From assembly GCA_039815505.1 (NCBI GenBank), contig JBCBZE010000142.1:1-8233 (forward strand): a stretch of 8,233 nucleotides of DNA, in the 5' to 3' direction. The DNA is from CANLWN01 sp039815505 (GTDB taxonomy: Bacteria > Bacteroidota > Bacteroidia > Flavobacteriales > Flavobacteriaceae). The notes under the pieces were generated by a model. The model had not been told where the DNA came from and searched no databases. It was given only the letters and a program-made list of their open reading frames with translations. The position numbers and the translations under genes are program-made. Shown piece after piece: positions 1 through 5,324 of this stretch; position 1 is the first letter of the stretch, and each line of letters opens with the position of its first letter.

Positions 1-80
1 ATTGTTTAAATCTATGCATTCATACTTTTTAAGCTTATAAATAGATTATAATTCACAAGTCCAACAATCTAAAAATCGCA

Positions 81-899
81 TTAGTATTGTTCTTCATCGT
101 TGGGAAAATCCCTGCTTTTTACGTCTGTTACATATTGGGAAATAGCAGCGCCCATTTCCTCATACAGATTCATATACCTTCGTAAAAATCTAGGGTTGAA
201 CTCATGGGTCATTCCCAACAGGTCATGAATAACCAATACCTGCCCATCGGCATGCTTACCGCCTCCAATGCCTATGGTGGGTATGGAAATACTTTCGGAT
301 ACTTTTTTGGTGAGTTCGGCCGGAATTTTTTCCAATACAATGGCGAAACAGCCTATTTTTTCCAACATCTTGGCATCGGCCATTAATTTTTTGGCTTCTT
401 CCTCTTCCTTGGCACGTACGGTATAGGTGCCGAATTTGTAAATGGATTGGGGGGTTAGCCCTAAATGCCCCATTACGGGAATACCGGCATTCAAAATTCG
501 TTTAACGGGCTCCTTAATTTCTGCACCCCCTTCAACCTTAACGGCATGTGCACCACTTTCCTTCATAATACGAATGGCGGAACGCAGCGCCTCCTTGGGA
601 TCACTTTGATAACTCCCAAAGGGAATGTCCACCACAACCAAAGCCCTATTAATGGCCCGGATGACCGAAGAAGCGTGATAAATCATCTGATCTAAGGTAA
701 TGGGCAAGGTAGTCTCATGGCCCGCCATGACATTACTGGCAGAATCCCCGACCAAGATAACGTCTACCTTGGCGGCATCCACAATTTTGGCCATGGAATA
801 ATCGTAGGCGGTGAGCATGGAAATCTTTTCACCGTTCTGTTTCATATCCACAAGGGATTTTACGGTAACTCTTTTGTATTCTTTTTTGGCTACTGACAT
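81..899 (-). CDS. panB: 3-methyl-2-oxobutanoate hydroxymethyltransferase
   Basis: PanB (ketopantoate hydroxymethyltransferase) transfers a one-carbon unit from 5,10-methylene-tetrahydrofolate to 2-oxoisovalerate, the first committed step of pantothenate and CoA synthesis; it is cytoplasmic. The 272-residue product is full length for the family. Residues matching the known PanB active site are visible: Asp52 in LVGDSASN and Asp91 in VVVDIPFG (metal ligands), Lys121 and Glu123 in VKVEGG, His145 in MGHLGLTPQ, and the catalytic-base position Glu190 in VLEKIP. The late loop reads GIGGGKHADGQ where GIGAG is more usual, a mild variation. I chose the ATG at 899 because MSVAKKEYKR is the usual flavobacterial N-terminus; an in-frame TTG at 920 would add seven residues. 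No panC or panD lies beside it, so the pathway genes appear scattered. No clear promoter was seen upstream. Confidence 0.97.
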   Translation of the reverse strand: MSVAKKEYKRVTVKSLVDMKQNGEKISMLTAYDYSMAKIVDAAKVDVILVGDSASNVMAGHETTLPITLDQMIYHASSVIRAINRALVVVDIPFGSYQSDPKEALRSAIRIMKESGAHAVKVEGGAEIKEPVKRILNAGIPVMGHLGLTPQSIYKFGTYTVRAKEEEEAKKLMADAKMLEKIGCFAIVLEKIPAELTKKVSESISIPTIGIGGGKHADGQVLVIHDLLGMTHEFNPRFLRRYMNLYEEMGAAISQYVTDVKSRDFPNDEEQY

Positions 900-1051
900 T
901 TGGTTTAAGTTTAAGCGCAATAAATGTAAGGAGATTTGTTCAATTGGTTTATATGTTTAGCTTTTCGTTAATGCCTCCGTAAAAAGGGTGTCTTTAAGGG
1001 GTATGATCCCTAGGATGCTTTAAGCTGTTTTACCAACATAAAAGTTTATCG

Positions 1052-1059
1052 TATTTTCG
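1052..1059 (+). promoter_or_regulatory. possible -7 promoter element for the secreted NTF2-like gene
   Basis: TATTTTCG differs from the Bacteroidota -7 consensus TAnnTTTG by one base. It lies 24 bp before the ATG at 1084, which would give a leader of roughly 18 nt. There is no clear TTG -33 element, only a TTTT run about 21 bp upstream. This is a weak call made from position and similarity alone. Confidence 0.3.
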
Positions 1060-1083
1060 TTCCTATCCATTTTATATAAGTTT

Positions 1084-1548
1084 ATGAGAATTTTATCGCT
1101 CTTATTTATTTTTTCGTTTTTGGTACATCCTTCGATTTTTGCGCAAGCATCCGAAGAGGAAGCCGTTCAGAAAACCATAGAAGCTTTTTTTGAAGCTTTT
1201 CACCAACAAGACTCCATCCTGATAAAGCAAACCGTATCCGAAGACATTATTTTACAGACAATCGGCAAAAACAGGGAAGGGGAAACAAGAATGCGGACAG
1301 ATGAGTTCAGCGATTTGATAAAATCGATCGTTAGTATTCCCGATACAACGGATTTTCAAGAGAAAATACTATCGTTCAATATCCAGGTAGATGGTGCCAT
1401 GGCCAATGCTTGGACACCTTATGAGTTTTGGATCAATGGTAATTTTAGCCATTGCGGTGTTAACTCTTTTCAATTGTTCAAAGATGGGGATGCCTGGAAG
1501 ATAATCTACTTGGTTGATACCCGTAGGAGGGAAGGTTGCCACAAATGA
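1084..1548 (+). CDS. secreted NTF2/SnoaL-like (DUF4440-type) protein
   Basis: This 154-residue protein starts with a signal peptide: MRI, a hydrophobic stretch to about residue 14, and likely cleavage after SIFA or FAQA (residues 20-22). The mature part has the layout of a small cone-shaped NTF2-like domain: an N-terminal helix (EEEAVQKTIEAFFEAFHQQD, 24-43), the VSEDIILQTIGKN strand region, and a C-terminal sheet with ANAWTPYEFWINGNFSHCGVNSFQLFKDGDAWKI cut here by position, about 107-140. The order 'AFFEAFHQQDS ... W.PYEFW.NG ... CGVNSFQLFKDGD.WKI' is typical of SnoaL/DUF4440/lumazine-binding-like proteins of Bacteroidota. Such folds bind small ligands or act as enzymes, but no catalytic residues can be assigned here, so the substrate is unknown. 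The protein is probably periplasmic. It diverges from panB and converges on the next gene with 20 bp between stop codons and no hairpin between them. Confidence 0.75.
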   Translation: MRILSLLFIFSFLVHPSIFAQASEEEAVQKTIEAFFEAFHQQDSILIKQTVSEDIILQTIGKNREGETRMRTDEFSDLIKSIVSIPDTTDFQEKILSFNIQVDGAMANAWTPYEFWINGNFSHCGVNSFQLFKDGDAWKIIYLVDTRRREGCHK

Positions 1549-1568
1549 ATATAGTTTTTATCAAGGAT

Positions 1569-2219
1569 TTAAAGACTATCCGTAATCGAGGTATCTGATT
1601 TTACCAGGCCATCTTGGTTGAAATTGTAGTTTTTCATTTCGTTTAAACCCATGATGAAATCATCCTTGTTTATGTTATATTTTGGTCCATTGTATTGGGC
1701 AAGATAAGTGCCTTTTGGAAAAGTGATCGCCGTATGGCCTTCAACTAAACCAGTATTCAACAATGTCCCGTAAGCCGCTCTGTCATTGGCAAAAGCAGCT
1801 AAAAATTGTGTGGGCATTTTTACGCCTGTTCCCTTAAAAGCAAAAATAGCATCCGAACTTGTAGAGATGCTAATTTCTCCCTTGACCTGTCCATGGGAAA
1901 CGAACGGAATAGAATTTAAAGTGCCGAAAGAAATATTGCTTCCCGCCTTGATGGTTTCATTTCCAGAATTCCAAATAAGGGTACCCTCGTCCGTACCAAA
2001 ATGATTCCCGTTCCATTCGGAATCAGCAAAGAAAATTTTTGTATTGGGCTTAATTGGGCGAAACGTAATTATAGAAAAACCATCATTGCCATTGGCCTTG
2101 AATGTCATAAAGGAAATATCGCCCGCTTTAATTTCCGGGCAAGAATCTTTGTTCCATGACATGGCAAAAAGAAAAGCTACAGAAGTTAGTAAAACAAATA
2201 GGAATAGGGAAGGTTTCAT
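1569..2219 (-). CDS. secreted single-domain protein of unknown function
   Basis: The 216-residue product has an N-terminal signal sequence (MKPSLFLFVLLTSVAFLFA, cleavage near residue 19-20). The rest is one beta-rich domain. Landmarks are AGDISFMTFKANGNDGFSI (about 32-50), KPNTKIFFADSEWNG (57-71), EGTLIWNSG (78-86), the SSDAIFAFKG strand (121-130), FLAAFAND (139-146), and NTGLVEGHTAITFP (155-168). This layout ('aGDI.f..fnaDg.DgFsfv....I..nT.I.FtD.eWnG..F...EGtl.W') resembles, from memory, a domain found in secreted and cell-surface proteins of Bacteroidota, often within larger modular proteins; here it stands alone without a C-terminal sorting domain. No catalytic motif can be named. The ATG at 2219 is preferred over the in-frame TTG at 2264, which would place a second hydrophobic stretch before the signal peptide. 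Confidence 0.7.
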   Translation of the reverse strand: MKPSLFLFVLLTSVAFLFAMSWNKDSCPEIKAGDISFMTFKANGNDGFSIITFRPIKPNTKIFFADSEWNGNHFGTDEGTLIWNSGNETIKAGSNISFGTLNSIPFVSHGQVKGEISISTSSDAIFAFKGTGVKMPTQFLAAFANDRAAYGTLLNTGLVEGHTAITFPKGTYLAQYNGPKYNINKDDFIMGLNEMKNYNFNQDGLVKSDTSITDSL

Positions 2220-2387
2220 GGCTAAAAGGATTAAAGAGACCAAAGTAATTCCCCAGTGTTTCAAAATGATTATCCTAAGATTATACTTATTTGATTTCCC
2301 GCCCCTTCAGGTTATTAAAACTTAAACTTGCGGTTAAATCATGTTCACTGTTTCTGCCCTCAAATTGCCAATAGTTTGAATGATCAA

Positions 2388-2429
2388 TGAAATCAATATT
2401 TTTAACTGTTGAGATATACATTGATTTCA
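2388..2429. repeat. 10-bp inverted repeat with 22-nt spacer
   Basis: TGAAATCAAT at 2388-2397 is the exact reverse complement of ATTGATTTCA at 2420-2429. The left arm also carries a second ATCAAT at 2383-2388. The position upstream of the secreted-protein gene (start 2219) is compatible with a regulatory site, but about 170 bp away, and AT-rich sequence produces such repeats by chance. No function is assigned. Confidence 0.45.
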
Positions 2430-2475
2430 ACCGTATGAAGATGCGAATTCTTAGAGGATTGTATACGTAATTGGT

Positions 2476-2500
2476 ACCTGCAGGAGGGAAGGGTGCAGGT
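2476..2500. repeat. 7-bp GC-rich inverted repeat
   Basis: ACCTGCA at 2476-2482 and TGCAGGT at 2494-2500 are perfect reverse complements around an 11-nt purine-only loop (GGAGGGAAGGG). It lies 10 bp from the DUF4442 terminator hairpin, on the downstream side for that gene. It could be a second stem in the 3' end of that transcript; it has no T-tract of its own. Confidence 0.4.
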
Positions 2501-2510
2501 CATCTGGGTA

Positions 2511-2533
2511 AAAAAGGGTTTTTCACCCTTTTT
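2511..2533 (-). terminator. intrinsic terminator overlapping the DUF4442 stop codon
   Basis: AAAAAGGGT at 2511-2519 pairs exactly with ACCCTTTTT at 2525-2533 around a 5-nt loop. Read on the minus strand the stem is followed by a run of T within and just past its descending arm (complement of the A run 2510-2515). The TGA stop of the DUF4442 gene (2525-2523) lies in the loop and the upstream arm's last base, so the last codons form part of the hairpin. The A/T-flanked symmetry might also let it work on the other strand. Confidence 0.75.
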
Positions 2534-3065
2534 GGGCACGATTCTTTTTTGCGGCCGCTCTTTTCTTCTTGTAATAGGTCTTGTCGGCTACATAAATGGT
2601 CTTTTTTACCTCGCAATACACCAAGTTCTTATGGATATCGGTCAGCAAGGAGGTTTTTATGATTTCAATCTCATTTTTTTGTTGCACCTGTTGTTTTATA
2701 TCATTGATTTCCGTTAGAGTGTATAGAAAATCGGTATATAAATTTTCCTTTGCCGGACGTTTAAATGAAATTTCCGCAGACTTGTCCCAGACCACATAAT
2801 CCGCTCCCAAAAGATTTATCAATTGCACCATGGGAATGGGATCTACCGCGGAAAACATGCTTCCCCCAAAAATTGAGTTTACATAGTTTTTGTTCTTGTA
2901 GCTCAAGGGAAGTTTTATGCTGACCTTTAGCAAATCCTTGGATACATAAATGATCTTGGCCGTACTTCTTCTATACATGGGGGAAAAATTAAAACCATAT
3001 TTAAAAAGCTGATGCTTCCCCACATATTTGGAACCTACTTCGGCTATTTTTTGATAGATAGACAT
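2523..3065 (-). CDS. DUF4442 hotdog-fold protein
   Basis: The 180-residue product matches the DUF4442 family, a hotdog-fold group related to acyl-CoA thioesterases. Recognisable parts are FNFSPMYRRSTAKI (25-38), the SIKLPLSYKNKNYVNSIFGG hydrophilic strand-helix junction (49-68), GGSMFSAVDPIPMVQLINLLG (67-87, the central hotdog helix), the strand VVWDKSAEISFKRPA (91-105) and the last strand EVKKTIYVADK (152-162). The fold suggests binding or hydrolysis of an acyl thioester, but the substrate is not known. The C-terminus from 165 is strongly basic (KKKRAAAKKNRAQKG). The start is the ATG at 3065; an in-frame TTG at 3089 would overlap the promoter candidate. The gene diverges from dnaK across a 182-bp region. 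It ends inside its own terminator hairpin, so it is a single-gene unit. Confidence 0.85.
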   Translation of the reverse strand: MSIYQKIAEVGSKYVGKHQLFKYGFNFSPMYRRSTAKIIYVSKDLLKVSIKLPLSYKNKNYVNSIFGGSMFSAVDPIPMVQLINLLGADYVVWDKSAEISFKRPAKENLYTDFLYTLTEINDIKQQVQQKNEIEIIKTSLLTDIHKNLVYCEVKKTIYVADKTYYKKKRAAAKKNRAQKG

Positions 3066-3086
3066 GATGTATTTTAGGATGTGCTG

Positions 3087-3094
3087 CAAATCTA
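3087..3094 (-). promoter_or_regulatory. candidate -7 element for the DUF4442 gene
   Basis: CAAATCTA reads TAGATTTG on the minus strand, a full match to the Bacteroidota -7 consensus TAnnTTTG. It is 21 bp before the ATG at 3065, giving a leader of about 15 nt. A TTTTG (complement of 3119-3123) stands upstream with a 24-bp spacer, slightly longer than usual for the -33 TTG. Confidence 0.45.
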
Positions 3095-3131
3095 AGGGAT
3101 TTTACATTGTAATAAGGACAAAACGTACCAC

Positions 3132-3148
3132 TTAGGATCATATCCTAA
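3132..3148. promoter_or_regulatory. dyad TTAGGAT-CAT-ATCCTAA upstream of dnaK
   Basis: Two perfect 7-bp arms with a 3-bp spacer lie in the divergent DUF4442/dnaK region, about 100 bp before the dnaK ATG and 67 bp before the DUF4442 ATG. It is a plausible operator for either gene. Its centre is 23 bp, about two helical turns, from the centre of a second dyad at 3157-3169, and both dyads have 3-bp spacers. The bound protein is unknown. It is not the CIRCE element of HrcA. Confidence 0.5.
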
Positions 3149-3156
3149 ATTAAAAA

Positions 3157-3169
3157 TGACATCCTGTCA
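3157..3169. promoter_or_regulatory. dyad TGACA-TCC-TGTCA upstream of dnaK
   Basis: Perfect 5-bp arms surround a 3-bp spacer, followed by a run of six T and then the -24/-12-like element 12 bp further on. Its position immediately upstream of the putative dnaK promoter suggests a transcription factor site or upstream promoter element for the heat-shock gene. From memory, TGTCA-type boxes precede chaperone genes in related bacteria; I could not confirm this here. Confidence 0.5.
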
Positions 3170-3180
3170 GTTTTTTACCC

Positions 3181-3196
3181 TTGGCATATTGTTTGT
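3181..3196 (+). promoter_or_regulatory. sigma-54-like -24/-12 element for dnaK
   Basis: TTGGCATATTGTTTGT aligns with the sigma-54 consensus TTGGCAC-N5-TTGC: TTGGCA is exact, GG (3183-3184) is followed by ten bases and then GT where GC is expected. The expected start of transcription is near 3207, leaving a leader of about 40 nt. No good TAnnTTTG element exists upstream of dnaK (the nearest, TATTGTTTG, has one base too many), which favours this reading. The -12 C-to-T change and the closeness of the dyads are reasons for doubt. Confidence 0.4.
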
Positions 3197-3247
3197 CATT
3201 TCAAGAACAGTTAAAAACGTAAAGCACTAATATTTAAAATATACAGA

Positions 3248-5161
3248 ATGAGTAAGATTATTGGAATAGATTTAGGGACAACAAACTCTTGTGTTTCCGT
3301 TATGGAGGGTAATGAGCCGGTTGTTATCCCAAATGCGGAAGGTAAAAGAACAACTCCTTCGGTAATTGCCTTTGTGGAAGGTGGTGAGATAAAGGTTGGG
3401 GATCCTGCCAAAAGACAGGCAGTGACCAATCCACATAAAACCATATACTCCATTAAGCGTTTCATGGGCAACAAGTTCTCCGAATCCCAAAAAGAAGCGG
3501 ATAGGGTACCTTATAACGTAGTGAAGGGGGATAACAATACACCACGGGTAGATATCGATGGACGTTTATATACACCACAGGAACTATCGGCAATGATCCT
3601 TCAAAAAATGAAGAAAACAGCCGAAGATTATTTGGGACAAGGTGTCACCAGAGCGGTGATTACGGTACCTGCCTATTTTAACGATGCACAAAGACAGGCC
3701 ACCAAGGAGGCCGGTGAGATCGCCGGACTTACCGTGGAGCGTATTATCAATGAGCCTACGGCCGCTTCTTTGGCCTATGGTATGGACAAAAAGGATACCG
3801 ATCAAAAAATTGTGGTATTTGATTTTGGTGGTGGAACACATGATGTATCCATCCTGGAATTGGGAGATGGCGTTTTTGAAGTATTGTCCACGGACGGGGA
3901 CACCCACTTAGGGGGCGATGATGTAGATCAAAAGATCATAGACTGGTTGGCCGAAGAATTTAAAAAAGATGAAAGCATAGACTTACGGGATGATGCCATG
4001 GCCTTACAGCGTTTACGGGAAGCTGCCGAAAAGGCAAAGATAGAACTGTCTTCCTCGGCACAGACCGAAGTTAATTTGCCTTATGTAACCGCTACGGCCA
4101 CCGGTCCCAAGCACTTGGTGCGTACGCTGACAAGGGCAAAATTTGAACAATTGATAGAGGACTTGGTAAAACGTACCATTGAACCCTGCGAAACTGCATT
4201 GAAAGCTGCAGGTTTGTCCAAAAGTGATATCGACGAGATTATCTTGGTCGGTGGATCTACAAGGATTCCTGCCGTTCAAGAGGCCGTTGAGAAATTCTTT
4301 GGAAAGAAACCTTCCAAAGGGGTAAATCCGGATGAAGTGGTAGCTGTTGGTGCTGCGATACAAGGTGGTGTATTAACGGGCGATGTAAAAGATGTACTCT
4401 TATTGGATGTGACCCCTTTATCCCTGGGTATCGAGACCATGGGTAGTGTAATGACCAAGTTGATAGAGGCCAATACAACGATTCCTACAAAGAAATCACA
4501 AGTATTCTCCACGGCGGCCGATAATCAACCTTCCGTTGAAATCCATGTATTGCAAGGTGAGCGTTCCATGGCAGCGGATAACAAGACCATAGGGCGTTTT
4601 CATTTGGACGGGATTCCTCCTGCGCCTAGGGGAACACCCCAAATCGAGGTCACCTTTGATATCGATGCCAATGGTATCATCAAAGTTTCCGCTACGGACA
4701 AGGCTACCAATAAGACACAGGATATCAGAATAGAAGCGTCTTCTGGATTAACAGAGGAGGAAATCAAGAAGATGAAGGCCGAAGCGGAAGCGAATGCCGA
4801 ATCGGATAAAAAAGCAAAGGAGACCGCGGATAAACTGAACGAAGCCGATGGTATGATTTTCCAAACGGAAAAGCAACTAAAGGAATTTGGCGACAAGTTG
4901 TCCGATGATAAGAAAAAGCCTATCGAAGAAGCTTTGGAAGAGCTTAAGAAAGCTTATGAAACCAAGGATTTGGTAATCATAGAGCCTGCCCTGGAAAAAA
5001 TCAACGAAGCTTGGAAAGTAGCTTCCGAGGAAATGTATAAGGCCCAGGCAGAAGCCCAGCAGGCAGGTGCATCCCCTAATGGGGAAGAAGCAGCTTCCGG
5101 AGCCGGAGAGGCAGCTGATGGTGATAACGTGGAGGACGTAGACTTCGAAGAAGTCAAGTAG
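3248..5161 (+). CDS. dnaK: Hsp70 chaperone DnaK
   Basis: DnaK is the ATP-driven Hsp70 chaperone that binds exposed hydrophobic segments of unfolded proteins in the cytoplasm and cycles with DnaJ and GrpE. At 637 residues it is full length. The nucleotide-binding domain (about 1-381) has the phosphate-1 loop GIDLGTTNS (6-14), ITVPAYFNDAQRQ (138-150), the phosphate-2 loop FGGGTHDVS (193-201, with Thr197 at the known autophosphorylation position) and the adenosine motif VGGSTRIP (334-341). The interdomain linker is DVLLLDVTPLSLG (382-394). The substrate-binding sheet runs to about residue 500, followed by the helical lid (LTEEEIKKMKAEA onward), a Gly/Ala/Glu-rich disordered tail and the terminal EDVDFEEVK. 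His198 replaces the Phe common in proteobacterial DnaK. No dnaJ or grpE is adjacent; the gene stands alone between a regulated-looking upstream region and a strong terminator. There is no Shine-Dalgarno sequence. Confidence 0.99.
   Translation: MSKIIGIDLGTTNSCVSVMEGNEPVVIPNAEGKRTTPSVIAFVEGGEIKVGDPAKRQAVTNPHKTIYSIKRFMGNKFSESQKEADRVPYNVVKGDNNTPRVDIDGRLYTPQELSAMILQKMKKTAEDYLGQGVTRAVITVPAYFNDAQRQATKEAGEIAGLTVERIINEPTAASLAYGMDKKDTDQKIVVFDFGGGTHDVSILELGDGVFEVLSTDGDTHLGGDDVDQKIIDWLAEEFKKDESIDLRDDAMALQRLREAAEKAKIELSSSAQTEVNLPYVTATATGPKHLVRTLTRAKFEQLIEDLVKRTIEPCETALKAAGLSKSDIDEIILVGGSTRIPAVQEAVEKFFGKKPSKGVNPDEVVAVGAAIQGGVLTGDVKDVLLLDVTPLSLGIETMGSVMTKLIEANTTIPTKKSQVFSTAADNQPSVEIHVLQGERSMAADNKTIGRFHLDGIPPAPRGTPQIEVTFDIDANGIIKVSATDKATNKTQDIRIEASSGLTEEEIKKMKAEAEANAESDKKAKETADKLNEADGMIFQTEKQLKEFGDKLSDDKKKPIEEALEELKKAYETKDLVIIEPALEKINEAWKVASEEMYKAQAEAQQAGASPNGEEAASGAGEAADGDNVEDVDFEEVK
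5138..5153 (+). repeat. direct repeat copy 1 inside the dnaK 3' end
   Basis: GTAGACTTCGAAGAAG, encoding VDFEE of the DnaK tail, recurs exactly at 5185-5200, 47 bp downstream. Extended to the stop, the two copies encode VDFEEVK-stop and VDFEEAK-stop, with 20 of 24 bases identical. Confidence 0.9.
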
Positions 5162-5185
5162 CCTGTCCTGAGCAAAGTCGAAGGG
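5162..5185 (+). repeat. short interspersed REP-like repeat just after the dnaK stop
   Basis: The 24 bp directly after the TAG stop (CCTGTCCTGAGC followed by AAAGTCGAAGGG) belong to a short repeat common in Bacteroidota intergenic DNA; its complement reads CCCTTCGACTTTG then CTCAGGACAGG and when translated gives the familiar spurious peptide PFDFAQDR. It is recognised from memory, not by counting copies. It is flanked by the 16-bp direct repeats described separately. It is not a gene and has no known protein product. Confidence 0.7.
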
Positions 5186-5200
5186 TAGACTTCGAAGAAG
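5185..5200 (+). repeat. direct repeat copy 2, a relic second dnaK C-terminus
   Basis: This exact copy of 5138-5153 is followed by GCGAAATAA, so it reads gta gac ttc gaa gaa gcg aaa taa, a second VDFEEAK-stop. The offset of 47 bp puts it out of frame with dnaK, and the TAG at 5159 ends translation first, so it is not translated as part of DnaK. Confidence 0.85.
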
Positions 5201-5210
5201 CGAAATAAAC

Positions 5211-5230
5211 AATACCATAATAACGGTATT
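5211..5230 (+). repeat. weak 6-bp hairpin downstream of dnaK
   Basis: AATACC (5211-5216) pairs with GGTATT (5225-5230) across an 8-nt loop. It is too weak and lacks a T-tract to be a terminator by itself; it precedes the strong terminator at 5239. Confidence 0.35.
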
Positions 5231-5238
5231 ATAACATA

Positions 5239-5275
5239 AAAAAGGAACGATGTACATCGTTCCTTTTTATTTTTG
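5239..5275 (+). terminator. strong intrinsic terminator of dnaK
   Basis: The bases 5239-5268 form a perfect 30-bp palindrome: five A, then GGAACGATGT, mirrored by ACATCGTTCC and five T. In RNA this gives a long stem with a small central loop around GUAC, followed by TTTTTATTTTTGG. It ends the dnaK transcript and, being symmetrical with A/T runs on both sides, might act in both directions. It also insulates the next plus-strand gene from dnaK transcription. Confidence 0.92.
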
Positions 5276-5311
5276 GAACACATTTTGTTTTTACATAGCC
5301 ATAATATAAAG

Positions 5312-5319
5312 TAATTTTG
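5312..5319 (+). promoter_or_regulatory. -7 promoter element of the YD-repeat protein gene
   Basis: TAATTTTG is a full match to TAnnTTTG. It ends only 5 bp before the first ATG (5325), so the start of transcription would fall at or within a few bases of the start codon. A TTTTG at 5283-5287 is the nearest -33-like sequence, with a 24-bp spacer, somewhat long. Confidence 0.45.
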
Positions 5320-5324
5320 AATAT

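Larger units (their letters stand above)
2220..2522. other. 303-bp intergenic stretch without a gene
   Basis: This AT-rich gap separates two minus-strand genes. Reading both strands I find only trivial reading frames (11-12 codons on the plus strand) and no tRNA-like fold. It holds a 10-bp inverted repeat (2388-2429), a 7-bp inverted repeat (2476-2500) and the start of the terminator that ends the DUF4442 transcript. The downstream secreted-protein gene therefore probably has its own promoter here. The best candidate is CAAAGTAA at 2241-2248, which reads TTACTTTG on the minus strand, one base off TAnnTTTG, about 22 bp before the ATG at 2219. That is weak evidence. Confidence 0.6.

Noticed and set aside
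9..47. AATCTAT/ATAGATT inverted repeat downstream of panB as a terminator
   Set aside because: Seven-base AT-only-like arms 25 bp apart in very AT-rich DNA are expected by chance, and there is no stable GC stem or T-tract.
900..920. TTG start at 920 for panB, extending the N-terminus by seven residues
   Set aside because: The ATG at 899 gives the usual PanB N-terminus, and no ribosome binding site or conservation favours the TTG.
2220..2264. TTG start at 2264 for the secreted protein
   Set aside because: It would put a second hydrophobic segment in front of a normal signal peptide; the ATG at 2219 gives a standard signal sequence.
2551..2558. GCGGCCGC palindrome in the DUF4442 gene
   Set aside because: It is simply the coding sequence for the Ala-rich basic tail (RAAAK) and needs no other explanation.
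3187..3195. Vegetative -7 element TATTGTTTG for dnaK
   Set aside because: It has three instead of two bases between TA and TTTG and no TTG at the -33 position, so it fits the consensus less well than the -24/-12 reading.
3066..3247. CIRCE (HrcA operator) upstream of dnaK
   Set aside because: No TTAGCACTC-N9-GAGTGCTAA or near match exists; the dyads present have different arms and 3-bp spacers.
4877..5283. Two overlapping open frames antisense to the dnaK 3' end
   Set aside because: They are antisense to a certain gene, and part of their sequence (PFDFAQDR, PSTLLRTG) is the known spurious translation of the interspersed repeat at 5162-5185.
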